Assembly: GCF_000938305.1 (NCBI RefSeq)
Contig: NZ_JYMT01000027.1
Span: 102,060-136,899, forward strand
DNA length: 34,840 nucleotides
From: Bradyrhizobium sp. LTSP885
GTDB taxonomy: Bacteria; Pseudomonadota; Alphaproteobacteria; Rhizobiales; Xanthobacteraceae
Direction: 5' to 3'
Of this stretch, positions 7,148 through 15,144 are shown piece by piece. Below the pieces are notes generated by a model that did not search any database, was not told where the DNA came from, and saw only the letters and a program-made list of their open reading frames with translations. Both the position numbers and the translations under genes were made by a program. Position 1 is the stretch's first letter. Every line of letters starts with the position of its first letter.

Positions 7148-8431
7148 TCACCTCACTGCGTCGACCGATCCGATCAGACGCGCGCCGTCATGGCCGGTCA
7201 CGGTGAACGGTCGCACGGTGCCTGGGATCTCTTCACTGATCGCAACGGGCAGGAAATGCTCGGTACGGCCCTGCATGTCGCTCTCGATCAGCACCTCTCT
7301 GACGGCGCCGACCTCCGCCACGAGCCGCCGTTGCAGCGCGGCTTCGCCTGCCGCGCGCAGACGCCTCGCACGTTCCTTGATCGCGCCACCTTCGACCTGC
7401 GGCATCCGCGCGGCCGGCGTTCCCGGACGCTTCGAATAGGGGAACACATGCAGGAAGGTGAGATCGCATTCCGCGACCAGATCGAGCGAGCGAGCGAACA
7501 TCTCTTCGGTCTCAGTCGGAAAGCCCGCGATGATGTCGGCGCCGAAGGCGATGTCCGGCCGCAGCCGGCGCAGCTGCGCGCAGAAATCGATCGCATGCTT
7601 ACGCGAATGCCGGCGTTTCATTCGCTTGAGGATCATGTCGTCGCCGGACTGCAGCGACAGGTGCAGATGCGGCATCAGCCTGATGTCGTCGGCGATCACG
7701 TCGAGCAGATCGCGGTCGGCCTCGATCGAATCGATCGATGAGATGCGCAGTCGCTTCAACTCGGGCACGTGCCGCAGGATCTGCCTCGTCAACTGGCCGA
7801 GCTTCGGCGCGCCCGGCAGGTCGGCGCCGTAGCTGGTGAGATCGACGCCGGTCAGCACGATCTCGGCATGGCCGCGTTCGACCAGGGTACGAACCTGATC
7901 GACCACCGCCCCCATCGGCACCGAGCGCGAATTGCCGCGGCCATACGGGATGATGCAGAAGGTGCAGCGATGATCGCAGCCGTTCTGCACCTGCACGAAC
8001 ACCCGCGGCAGGCCGCGCGCGAATCCGTCGAGCAGATGCGGCGCCATCTCGGTCACCGCCATGATATCGGCGACCGCGACTTTCTCGCTGTTGCCGATGC
8101 CGAAGGGCGCATCGAACGCCGCGCGGGTCTCGCGCCAGGCGTCGCCGCGCATCTTCTCGTCATTGCCGAGCACGCGATCGACCTCGGCCATCTCGGCAAA
8201 CATCCCGGCTTGGGTCTGCGCGGCGCAGCCGGTGACGACGATGCGCGCGGCGGGACGCTCGCGCTTCAGCTTGCGGATCGATTGCCGGGCCTGCGCCACC
8301 GCCTCGTTGGTGACGGCGCAGCTGTTGATGACGATGGTCTCAGTCAAGCCGGCCTGCTCGGCCTCGCGGCGGATCACCTCGGATTCGAACGCATTGAGGC
8401 GGCAGCCAAAAGTGACAATCTCGACGCCCAT
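7148..8431 (-). CDS. mtaB: tRNA t6A37 methylthiotransferase MtaB
   Basis: Radical-SAM enzyme that adds a methylthio group to t6A at position 37 of tRNAs reading ANN codons. The N-terminal UPF0004 domain carries three cluster cysteines (C10, C38, C69), and the radical-SAM CxxxCxxC is CDHRCTFC (C152, C156, C159). The 427-residue length and the opening VTFGCRLNAFESE fit MtaB better than MiaB or RimO. The C-terminus contains a TRAM-like segment. It lies downstream of dapF on the same strand, separated by about 120 bp filled with two palindromes. A dapF-mtaB-ftsY order is common in related genomes; here ftsY is about 3 kb away. Confidence 0.93.
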   Translation of the reverse strand: MGVEIVTFGCRLNAFESEVIRREAEQAGLTETIVINSCAVTNEAVAQARQSIRKLKRERPAARIVVTGCAAQTQAGMFAEMAEVDRVLGNDEKMRGDAWRETRAAFDAPFGIGNSEKVAVADIMAVTEMAPHLLDGFARGLPRVFVQVQNGCDHRCTFCIIPYGRGNSRSVPMGAVVDQVRTLVERGHAEIVLTGVDLTSYGADLPGAPKLGQLTRQILRHVPELKRLRISSIDSIEADRDLLDVIADDIRLMPHLHLSLQSGDDMILKRMKRRHSRKHAIDFCAQLRRLRPDIAFGADIIAGFPTETEEMFARSLDLVAECDLTFLHVFPYSKRPGTPAARMPQVEGGAIKERARRLRAAGEAALQRRLVAEVGAVREVLIESDMQGRTEHFLPVAISEEIPGTVRPFTVTGHDGARLIGSVDAVR

Positions 8432-8460
8432 GACCGATCCCTTGGCGGTCAGGCGACGCT

Positions 8461-8498
8461 AAAGCGCGATGAGATTTCATGAATCATCATCGCGCTTT
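8461..8498. repeat. 12-bp perfect inverted repeat
   Basis: AAAGCGCGATGA (8461-8472) and TCATCGCGCTTT (8487-8498) are exact reverse complements around a 14-base loop, followed by AGCTCCCTTTTTT. It lies just upstream of the mtaB start and next to the family B repeat. It could terminate dapF transcripts or be another repetitive palindrome. Confidence 0.75.
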
Positions 8499-8511
8499 AG
8501 CTCCCTTTTTT

Positions 8512-8558
8512 AGCATGATCTTTTCGGAAAACCGCTTCACACTTTTCCGGATCATGCT
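8512..8558. repeat. 47-bp palindromic intergenic repeat (family B, copy 2)
   Basis: This is the reverse orientation of the element at 2421-2467 and differs from it at one base by eye. Ends AGCATGATC (8512-8520) and GATCATGCT (8550-8558) are reverse complements. The dapF TGA stop (8554-8552) lies inside its right arm, so the repeat supplies the stop codon of dapF. Confidence 0.85.
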
Positions 8559-9421
8559 GTGGCGAACAGCGCCGGGTCGAAGCGACCTTCATATTCGAAT
8601 TCGGCGGTGCCGGTCATCAGCACGTGATCGTCGCGCTCGCGCCACTCGAGGCCGAGCTTGCCGCCGGGCAGCGTGATCTCGACGATGCGGTTGGCGCGCT
8701 TCAGCCGCGCGGCGGCGACCGCGGTCGCGCAGGCCGCCGACCCGCAGGCCCTGGTCAGGCCCGCGCCGCGCTCCCAGGTGCGCATCGTGATGTGGTCGCG
8801 ATCGACGATATGGGCGAGCGTGATGTTGGCGCGTTCCGGAAAGATCGGATGATTTTCCAGCAGCGGCCCGAAGCGCTCGAGGTCGTAGGCATTGATGTCC
8901 TCGACCCAGAAGATCGCATGCGGATTGCCCATGCTGACCACCGACGGCGAGTGCAGCACCGGATTGTCGATTGGCCCGACCTGCAGCTCGATATAGCGGG
9001 TGTCGCGGAATTCCTCGGCGAGCGGGATGTCCTGCCAGCCGAACTTCGGTGCCCCCATGTCGACCGTGTAGAGACCCGGCGCCGGCCCCTGCCAGCAATT
9101 GAGCAGGCCGGCGCGGGTCTCGAAGGTCGCCGTGGTCTGACCGGTTGTCTCGAACAGGCGGCGCACCACACAGCGCATGCCGTTGCCGCAGGCGCCGGCT
9201 TCCGAGCCGTCATTGTTGTAGATCTTGATGAAGGCCTCGGTGCCATCGAGCCGCGGCGGCTGCAGCACCATGAGCTGGTCGTAGGGCACGCCGGCGGGCG
9301 AGGCCACCGCGCGCGCCTCCGCTGCCGAAACCTGCGCTTTGGAATCGCGCAGGTCGACGACGACGATCTCGTTGCCGATGCCGTTCATCTTGGCAAAGGC
9401 ATGGTTGGCGAGCGTGCTCAT
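8552..9421 (-). CDS. dapF: Diaminopimelate epimerase
   Basis: Interconverts LL- and meso-diaminopimelate, the last step before lysine and a peptidoglycan precursor. Both catalytic cysteines sit in the expected motifs: C78 in GACGNGMRC and C226 in RACGSAACA. The opening FAKMNGIGNEIVVVDLRD is diagnostic. I start it at ATG 9421 (289 residues), preceded by GGGAA. An open frame continues upstream to 9490, but those codons come partly from a repeat and have no homology-like character. The stop is created by the repeat at 8512-8558, so the last residues (FATA) may be altered relative to an ancestral end. mtaB follows on the same strand. Confidence 0.95.
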   Translation of the reverse strand: MSTLANHAFAKMNGIGNEIVVVDLRDSKAQVSAAEARAVASPAGVPYDQLMVLQPPRLDGTEAFIKIYNNDGSEAGACGNGMRCVVRRLFETTGQTTATFETRAGLLNCWQGPAPGLYTVDMGAPKFGWQDIPLAEEFRDTRYIELQVGPIDNPVLHSPSVVSMGNPHAIFWVEDINAYDLERFGPLLENHPIFPERANITLAHIVDRDHITMRTWERGAGLTRACGSAACATAVAAARLKRANRIVEITLPGGKLGLEWRERDDHVLMTGTAEFEYEGRFDPALFATA

Positions 9422-9479
9422 GGAATTTCCCAACTTCCGCCCGGTTATATGGCGAGTGATGGCGGGTTGGCCAGTCCAT

Positions 9480-9535
9480 AGCGTTTTCAAGCGAAGTGGC
9501 CCCCCGGTTCGCGTGAAGAAAACGCGTCAGAACAA
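9480..9535. repeat. Intergenic repeat family A, copy 2
   Basis: Starts AGCGTTTTCAAGCGAAGTGG and continues CCGGTTCGCGTGAAG, then AAAACGCGTCAGAACAA. It is the same core as at 4872-4925, with minor changes. It lies upstream of dapF in the divergent gap and opens a false reading frame into dapF on the minus strand. Confidence 0.8.
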
Positions 9536-9668
9536 CAGTCTGAATGCCGCCATGACGCATCTGTCATGGGACGAAAGCGGAACTTGCGTGTTAGGAATAT
9601 TGCACCTTGCGGACCGTATGCCGGGACAGATCGAGCGGCCGCGTGGCGATGGGGATGGAGATTACCGA

Positions 9669-10376
9669 ATGAACCGAATCAGCACGTTCCGCGCGGCCCT
9701 GGTCGCGCTGCTCCCTTTGGCCGCGATCGCGCTGACCAGCCCGGCCGCCGCCCAGTCGCCGACCGCCTCGCCTGCGCCCGCAGCGAGCCCCGCACCGTCG
9801 GCGACCCCGGTCCCGGCGCCGGTGACCCCGGTCCCGCCGCCGGCCGAGACCAAGTCACCGGCCGACAGCCCCGCCGCGTCGCAGACCCCGCCACCTGCCG
9901 CACCGGTGCAGACCGCTGACCCCTTCGGCGAGCCCATCACGCTGGAGCCGAAAAAGGTCGTCATGCTGAAGGGCAATGCCAATTGGGATGCGGCCTTCGA
10001 TGCCCTGATCGAGGCGTTCAAGCAGCTCACCGCGCAGCTCGGCAAGGAGAGCGTCAAGCCATCAGGCAATCCGATGATCGTCTATACGTCGACCGACGAC
10101 ACCGGCTTCACCTTCATCGCCGAATATCCGGTCGACCAGGACGTGAAGAACCTCGGCAAGGGCATGAGCATGGGCAACTCGCCGGACGGCAAGGCGTTGA
10201 AGTTCGTCCATCGCGGCTCCTACGACAACATGGACAACACCTATGAGGCGATCACCAATCACCTCGACGACAAGAAGCTCGAAGCCAAGGACACCTTCAT
10301 CGAGGAATACATCACCGACCCCCTGAAGACTGCCGAAGACAAGCTTGTGATCAACGTCTACGTCCCCTTGAAGTGA
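9669..10376 (+). CDS. Exported GyrI-like (effector-binding) domain protein
   Basis: A 235-residue protein with an N-terminal Sec signal (about 1-28, ending ASPAAAQ). A 50-residue Pro/Ala/Thr linker full of PAPA-type repeats follows. The C-terminal globular domain (about 85-235) ends GSYDNMDNTYEAITNHL...EEYITDPL...NVYVPLK. That end matches the GyrI-like/SOUL-like small-molecule binding fold, which is found in transcription regulators such as Rob and in free-standing proteins. Here no DNA-binding part exists and export is predicted, so a periplasmic ligand-binding role is inferred. Its stop overlaps a GTG of the next gene (GTGA), suggesting co-translation with the SIMPL protein. Confidence 0.8.
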   Translation: MNRISTFRAALVALLPLAAIALTSPAAAQSPTASPAPAASPAPSATPVPAPVTPVPPPAETKSPADSPAASQTPPPAAPVQTADPFGEPITLEPKKVVMLKGNANWDAAFDALIEAFKQLTAQLGKESVKPSGNPMIVYTSTDDTGFTFIAEYPVDQDVKNLGKGMSMGNSPDGKALKFVHRGSYDNMDNTYEAITNHLDDKKLEAKDTFIEEYITDPLKTAEDKLVINVYVPLK

Positions 10377-10381
10377 GCCAG

Positions 10382-11098
10382 ATGACCTATCGCGTCCCCT
10401 TCGCTGCCGCCCTCGTTGCAACTGCTCTGCTGGCCGCGCCTGCTCTGGCCGAGACCGACTTTCCGCCGGCGATTTCGGTCACCGGTGAAGCCAGCGTCTC
10501 GGCGCCGCCCGACGAGGCACAACTCGACGCAGGCGTCACCACGGACGCCAAGACTGCGCGCGAAGCCGCCGACGCCAACAATGTGACGATGGGCAAGGTG
10601 CTGGCCGCGCTGAAGGGCGCGGGGCTCGCGGAGAAGGATTATCAGACCTCGCGGCTGTCATTGCAGCCGCAATTCGCCAACCGTGCCCCAACGTCCCCGA
10701 ATGCACCGCCCAGCATTGTCGGCTATCACGCGAGCAACCGCGTCACGATCAAGTTGCACGATGTCACCAAGGTTGGGGCTGTTATCGATGTGCTGGTCGG
10801 CGCCGGCGCCAACGATATCGGCGGGATCAATTTCCTGGTGTCGCAGGCCTCGAAACTGCTCGACGACGCGCGTGAAAAGGCGATCGCCGACGCCCGCCGC
10901 AAGGCCGAGATCTATGCCAGGGCCGCGGGCGTGGCGCTCGGAGCGCCCTTGAGCATTTCGGAAGCCGGTTCGGCCCCGATGCCGATGTTCCGCGCCAAGA
11001 TGGCCACGGCCACATTTGCCGCGCCGACGCCGGTCGCGCAGGGCGAAGAGACGCTCTCGGTCACGGTGAATGTCTCCTGGGCGATCAAGGAAAAATAA
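10382..11098 (+). CDS. Periplasmic SIMPL (DUF541) domain protein
   Basis: A protein of about 238 residues with a signal peptide (hydrophobic to ALA-ETD) and a SIMPL/DUF541 fold. The start of the mature protein, AISVTGEASVSAPPDEAQLDAGV, and the later QTSRLSLQPQF, YHASNRVTIKLHD and ARRKAEIYARAAGVALG are the family's conserved blocks. SIMPL proteins are envelope proteins of uncertain role, some linked to oxidative or envelope stress. I use the ATG at 10382; a GTG at 10373 overlapping the preceding stop would add three residues. It is probably co-transcribed with the GyrI-like gene. A complex repeat follows the stop. Confidence 0.85.
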   Translation: MTYRVPFAAALVATALLAAPALAETDFPPAISVTGEASVSAPPDEAQLDAGVTTDAKTAREAADANNVTMGKVLAALKGAGLAEKDYQTSRLSLQPQFANRAPTSPNAPPSIVGYHASNRVTIKLHDVTKVGAVIDVLVGAGANDIGGINFLVSQASKLLDDAREKAIADARRKAEIYARAAGVALGAPLSISEAGSAPMPMFRAKMATATFAAPTPVAQGEETLSVTVNVSWAIKEK

Positions 11099-11103
11099 CT
11101 GGC

Positions 11104-11235
11104 GTCGTCCCTGCGAAAGCAGGGACCCATAACCACAGGGTTGAGTCATTCAAGCAAGCTGGGGGCCCAGCGTTGCACAACAATTGACGGTCGTGGTTAT
11201 GGGTCCCGGGTCGCGCTTCGCTTGCCCGGGACGAC
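11104..11235. repeat. Large palindromic intergenic repeat (family D)
   Basis: Nested inverted repeats: outer GTCGTCCC (11104-11111) with GGGACGAC (11228-11235), and inner GGGACCCATAACCAC (11122-11136) with its exact complement at 11193-11207. Inside these are local hairpins such as CCCTGC-GAAA-GCAGGG (11109-11124), which has a GNRA-type tetraloop. It fills the gap between the convergent SIMPL and MBL-fold genes and may terminate both. A degenerate relative is at 17466-17536. Confidence 0.85.
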
Positions 11236-11236
11236 A

Positions 11237-12301
11237 TCAAATCTCGAACACTTGCCCGGGCTTCAACGTCGCGAACTTTTCGCGCGGCAGTTTTGCCGCA
11301 TCCAACGCCTCGCCGAGTGCGATCACCGGCGCGTCAACAGCCTCATCGGTGAGCTGGAACGTGCCGTGATGGTGCGCCAGCGCCTGCTGCGCGCCGCAAT
11401 CGGCGAGCGCCTTCACGGCGTCTTCCGGATTCATGTGCTGGTCGCGCATGAACCAGCGCGGCTCGTAGGCGCCGATCGGCAGGATCGCGAGCCGCAGCGG
11501 GCCGTGCGCTTCGGCGACGCGGCGAAAATGCCCGCCGTCGCCATAGCCGGAATCGCAGACGATGTAGAGCTTGCCGGCCGACGTCTCCAGCACGAAGCTC
11601 GCCCACAGCGCCTTGTTGCGGTCGTACAGGCCGCGCGCCGACCAGTGCCGCGTCGGCACCAGCGTCACCGCGAGCTCGTTGCCGAGATCGATGCGCTGAT
11701 GCCAGTCGAACGCCTCGGCTTTGATTGCGGCATCCGCCGCGCGCATCGTGATGTCGTTGCCGAGTGGCGTAATCACACGCGGCGCGAACGTCTCGGCAAG
11801 CTTCGAGAGCGTCGCGATATCGAGGTGGTCGTAATGGCCGTGCGACACCAGCACGACATCGATCTTGGGCAATTTCTCGAAAGCAATGCCGGGATCATTG
11901 TGCCGCTTCGGCCCGGCAAAGCTGAACGGCGAGGCGCGGGTCGACCACACGGGGTCGACGAGGATATTGAGGCCGGCGGTTTGAATCAGCCAGCTGGCGT
12001 GCCCGACGAAGGAAAACCGTACTTTGGCGCCCTCGACACGCGGCGGTGGCGTGTCGGCATAGGGGCTCGGCACCCGGTCCGGCCAGGTCGCGCGCTTGCG
12101 GCCGCCACCGAATTGCCAGCGCAGCACCTCGCCGAGCGACTTCGGCGGCGAGCCGTCCGGATCGAAGAAGCGCAGGCCATCGAAATGGTCGGAGACAGGG
12201 CCGTCATAGGTTTTCATTGATGACATCCAGATCGACGGAACGCCGATCGCCGCGGCGGCTCCGGTCAGCAAAGCGAGAATGCGGCGGCGGGTGATCGGCA
12301 A
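11237..12301 (-). CDS. MBL-fold metallo-hydrolase (NAPE-PLD/UlaG-like)
   Basis: A 354-residue metallo-beta-lactamase-fold hydrolase. The metal-binding signature is HGHYDHLD (H154, H156, D158, H159), preceded by FVGHASWLIQ (about 98-107) and followed by later histidines in PTRHWSARG and LAHHHGTF. Together with GLRFFDPDG and the WQFGGGRK region, this resembles the branch holding NAPE-type phospholipase D and UlaG-like lactonases; the substrate is unknown. The N-terminus (TRRRILALLTGAAAAIG) looks like an export signal with twin-arginine character. No ATG or GTG lies upstream in frame, so TTG at 12301 is the likely start. Transcribed divergently from ffh. Confidence 0.85.
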   Translation of the reverse strand: MPITRRRILALLTGAAAAIGVPSIWMSSMKTYDGPVSDHFDGLRFFDPDGSPPKSLGEVLRWQFGGGRKRATWPDRVPSPYADTPPPRVEGAKVRFSFVGHASWLIQTAGLNILVDPVWSTRASPFSFAGPKRHNDPGIAFEKLPKIDVVLVSHGHYDHLDIATLSKLAETFAPRVITPLGNDITMRAADAAIKAEAFDWHQRIDLGNELAVTLVPTRHWSARGLYDRNKALWASFVLETSAGKLYIVCDSGYGDGGHFRRVAEAHGPLRLAILPIGAYEPRWFMRDQHMNPEDAVKALADCGAQQALAHHHGTFQLTDEAVDAPVIALGEALDAAKLPREKFATLKPGQVFEI

Positions 12302-12625
12302 GCGGGTTCCGAGATGACGAGCGGAAGGCCCCGCCTATATGGGGGGTGAGGACGAATTCGGAACCAACGCAAGAAAATGCTGTATTTTCAGTGCCTTACC
12401 GCCAGATACGAGTCGGGCGCGGCCAACTTTCCTTGACTTTGCCCGCTCGGCAGCGTTTAACCCCGCCACTTCCTCGGAAAGATCCGTCTTTTCGACCCGC
12501 CGCCCGGTCCTGGAGACCGGAGGCCAACGCCCGACAGCGCTATGCGCCCTCGGGCGCGAAAGTGTTTGGATTTGCTTCTCCCTCACCCCGCTCTTGCGGG
12601 GAGAGGTGAAAAAGGGACAACGGCA
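12302..12625. other. Divergent intergenic region between the MBL-fold gene and ffh
   Basis: About 320 bp. It contains a candidate promoter (12433-12461) and a GC hairpin, CCCCGC-tctt-GCGGGG (12586-12601), close to the ffh ribosome-binding site. The flanking CTCCCTCA and GAGAGGTG resemble a dispersed Bradyrhizobium repeat. The open frame running into ffh from 12542 is most likely untranslated. Confidence 0.55.
12433..12461 (+). promoter_or_regulatory. Candidate sigma-70 promoter for ffh
   Basis: TTGACT (12433-12438), a 17-base spacer and TTTAAC (12456-12461). The spacing is ideal and the -35 is a five-of-six match; the -10 is weaker. It lies about 165 bases before the ffh start. No other good match was seen in this gap. 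Confidence 0.4.
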
Positions 12626-14170
12626 TTGTTCGACAATCTGTCGGAACGGCTTGGTGGCATTCTCGATCGTCTGACGGGGCGCGGTGCGCTGACCGAAAAG
12701 GACGTCGATGCCGCGATGCGCGAGGTGCGCCGCGCGCTGCTCGAAGCCGACGTCGCGCTCGAGGTGGTCCAGAGTTTCATCGACCGGGTCCGTGAGCAGG
12801 CGATCGGCGCCACCGTCGTCAAGTCGGTCACGCCGGGCCAGATGGTGGTCAAGATCGTCCATGACGAGCTTGTCGCCACGCTCGGCTCGGACAGCCAGAC
12901 CATCGATATCAATTCGGTGCCGCCGGTTCCGATCATGATGGTCGGTTTGCAAGGCTCCGGCAAAACCACCACCACCGCGAAGCTCGCCCGGCGCCTGGTC
13001 CAGCGTGACAAGCGCAAGGTGCTGATGGCCTCGCTCGACGTCTATCGCCCGGCGGCGATGGAACAGCTCGCCGTCCTTGGCCGCGACCTCGACATTCCGA
13101 CGCTGCCGATCGTCGCAGGCCAGATGCCGCCGCAGATCGCCCGGCGGGCGATCGAGGCCGGCAAGCTCGGCGGCTACGACGTCGTGCTGCTCGATACCGC
13201 CGGCCGCACCACGCTCGACGAAGAGATGATGAAGGAGGCGGCCGAGATCAAAGCCGCTGCCAATCCACACGAAGTGCTGTTGGTCGCTGACTCCCTGACC
13301 GGCCAGGACGCGGTCAATCTCGCGCGCGCGTTCGATGAGCGCGTCGGGCTGACCGGCATCGTGCTGACACGCGTGGACGGCGATGGCCGCGGCGGCGCTG
13401 CGCTGTCGATGCGCGCGGTCACCGGCAAGCCGATCAAGCTGCTCGGCACCGGCGAAAAGACCGATGCGCTGGAAGACTTCCATCCAAGCCGCATCGCCGG
13501 CCGTATCCTCGGCATGGGCGACGTGGTGTCGCTGGTCGAACGCGCAGCGGCAAACATCGACGCCGAAAAGGCCGCACGCACCGCCGAGCGGATGCGCAAG
13601 GGTCAGTTCGACCTCAACGACATGCGCGAACAGCTGCAGCAGATGGCGAATATGGGCGGCATCGGCGGCCTGATGGGCATGATGCCCGGCATCGCCAAGA
13701 TGAAGAACCAGATCGCGGCTGCCGGCATCGACGACAAGATCATCAAGCGCCAGGTCGCGGTCATCGATTCGATGACGCGGCAGGAACGCAAGAATCCCGA
13801 TGTCCTGAAGGCCAGCCGCAAGAAGCGCATCGCTGCCGGCGCCGGCCAGAGCGTCGAGCAGGTCAACAAACTCCTGAAGATGCACCGGAACATGGCCGAC
13901 ATGATGAAGGCCATGGGTTCGGGCAAGCGCGGCCCGCTGGCCGGCATCGCGCAGGCGATGGGCTTTGGCGGCGGCATGAAGCCGCCCTCGGCCGACGAGA
14001 TGAAAGCGCTCGCCGACAAGATGCAGGGTGGCGGCGGTGGACTGCCGAACCTGCCGAAGGATCTTCCCGCCGGCCTGCGTGGCGGCTTGCCGAATGTGCC
14101 GGGGCTCACAGGCCTCAGCGGCAAGCCGATGCTGCCGGGCCTCGGTGGCTTCCCGGGCAAGAAGAAATGA
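12626..14170 (+). CDS. ffh: Signal recognition particle protein Ffh (SRP54)
   Basis: GTPase that binds signal sequences and 4.5S RNA and targets ribosomes to FtsY. The 514 residues show the N domain (1-85), the G domain with GLQGSGKTTTT (107-117), DTAGR (190-194) and TRVDG (248-252), then a methionine-rich M domain (about 300-435, including MGGIGGLMGMMPG). The C-terminal 60 residues are a Gly/Pro/Leu-rich tail. The start is TTG at 12626, giving the canonical MFDNLSERL; AGGGA lies eight bases upstream. A longer frame from 12542 is open but has no family support. It is followed by rpsP and rimM in the usual order. Confidence 0.96.
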   Translation: MFDNLSERLGGILDRLTGRGALTEKDVDAAMREVRRALLEADVALEVVQSFIDRVREQAIGATVVKSVTPGQMVVKIVHDELVATLGSDSQTIDINSVPPVPIMMVGLQGSGKTTTTAKLARRLVQRDKRKVLMASLDVYRPAAMEQLAVLGRDLDIPTLPIVAGQMPPQIARRAIEAGKLGGYDVVLLDTAGRTTLDEEMMKEAAEIKAAANPHEVLLVADSLTGQDAVNLARAFDERVGLTGIVLTRVDGDGRGGAALSMRAVTGKPIKLLGTGEKTDALEDFHPSRIAGRILGMGDVVSLVERAAANIDAEKAARTAERMRKGQFDLNDMREQLQQMANMGGIGGLMGMMPGIAKMKNQIAAAGIDDKIIKRQVAVIDSMTRQERKNPDVLKASRKKRIAAGAGQSVEQVNKLLKMHRNMADMMKAMGSGKRGPLAGIAQAMGFGGGMKPPSADEMKALADKMQGGGGGLPNLPKDLPAGLRGGLPNVPGLTGLSGKPMLPGLGGFPGKKK

Positions 14171-14255
14171 GGAATTCGCCGCAACGGATCACAAGGATCC
14201 CGCGCGGCGCGGAATACCAGTCAACCGAACAAACCGTACTTTGAAGGAGAACTCT

Positions 14256-14588
14256 ATGTCAGTCGTTATCCGCCTCGCGCGCGCAGGCACCAAGAAGCGT
14301 CCGGTCTATCACGTCGTCGTCGCCGACTCGCGTTTCCCGCGCGATGGCCGCTTCATCGAGCGTCTCGGCCACTTCAATCCGCTGTTGCCGAAGGACAACG
14401 AGGCCCGCCTGAAGGTCGACATGGACAAGGTGAAGGCCTGGCTCGCCAAGGGCGCGCAGCCGTCGGATCGCGTCACCCGTTTCCTCGACGCCGCCGGTGT
14501 CGTGAAGCGCCCCGCACGCAACAATCCGGAAAAGGCCGTGCCGCGCAAGGAGCGCAAGGCCAACGCCGAAGCCGCCGCCAAGAAGTAA
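14256..14588 (+). CDS. rpsP: 30S ribosomal protein S16
   Basis: Small-subunit assembly protein. The N-terminus (SVVIRLARAGTKKRPVYHVVVAD) and the block FIERLGHFNP are unmistakable S16. At 110 residues it has the longer basic C-terminal tail (RKERKANAEAAAKK) typical of alphaproteobacteria. A strong ribosome-binding site, GAAGGAGA (14243-14250), sets the ATG at 14256. The 85-bp gap after ffh holds a GC-rich hairpin-prone stretch. Directly followed by rimM, 16 bp downstream. Confidence 0.97.
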   Translation: MSVVIRLARAGTKKRPVYHVVVADSRFPRDGRFIERLGHFNPLLPKDNEARLKVDMDKVKAWLAKGAQPSDRVTRFLDAAGVVKRPARNNPEKAVPRKERKANAEAAAKK

Positions 14589-14604
14589 GCGTTAGCGGAG
14601 CGTG

Positions 14605-15129
14605 ATGGTCGCAGCACCGATTTGCGTCGCTCGGATCGGCGCTGCGCATGGCGTGCGCGGCGCCGTCAGGCTTTGGACTTTCACCGAAGATCCGCTGGCC
14701 GTGAAGGATTACGGCCCGCTGACGACCAAGGACGGCGCGCGGCAGTTCGAAGTGACGCATGCGCGCCAAGCCAAGGATCATCTAGTGGCGACGCTGAAGG
14801 GCGTCGCCACGCGCGAAGATGCCGAACGGCTCAACGGCCTCGAACTCTACATTCCGCGCGATCGGCTGCCTGAGACCGATGACGGCGAATATTACCACAC
14901 CGATTTGATCGGGCTTGCCGCGGTGACGACGGCGGATCAGCCGCTCGGCAAGGTGATCGCGATCCATAATTTCGGCGCCGGCAACATCATCGAGATCGCC
15001 CCGCCGCAGGGCGCGACGATGCTGCTGCCATTCACCAATGCCGTGGTGCCATCAGTCGATCTCGCCGGCGGCCGCGTGGTGATCGAGTTGCCGCAGGAAG
15101 TCGACGGCGACGATCCGTCGGCGGCCTGA
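14605..15129 (+). CDS. rimM: 16S rRNA processing protein RimM
   Basis: Ribosome maturation factor that binds S19 and helps 30S head assembly. The 174 residues include the N-terminal beta-barrel start (ICVARIGAAHGVRGAVRLWTFTEDP) and the C-terminal PRC-barrel segment (YYHTDLIGLAAVT...GAGNIIEI...MLLPFTNAVVPSVDL). I chose the ATG at 14605 rather than the adjacent GTG at 14602; GCGGAG lies at suitable distance. It is normally followed by trmD, but here an inserted module on both strands separates the two by about 3.5 kb. Confidence 0.96.
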   Translation: MVAAPICVARIGAAHGVRGAVRLWTFTEDPLAVKDYGPLTTKDGARQFEVTHARQAKDHLVATLKGVATREDAERLNGLELYIPRDRLPETDDGEYYHTDLIGLAAVTTADQPLGKVIAIHNFGAGNIIEIAPPQGATMLLPFTNAVVPSVDLAGGRVVIELPQEVDGDDPSAA

Positions 15130-15144
15130 TCGAAGGACCGCCGT

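Noticed and set aside
9422..9490. N-terminal extension of DapF from 9490
   Set aside because: Its first codons come from a family A repeat and the intergenic spacer; DapF homology and a ribosome-binding site begin at the ATG at 9421.
11141..12220. 359-codon plus-strand frame opposite the MBL-fold hydrolase
   Set aside because: The minus strand encodes a protein with intact metal ligands; the plus-strand product is an Arg/His-rich shadow starting within a repeat.
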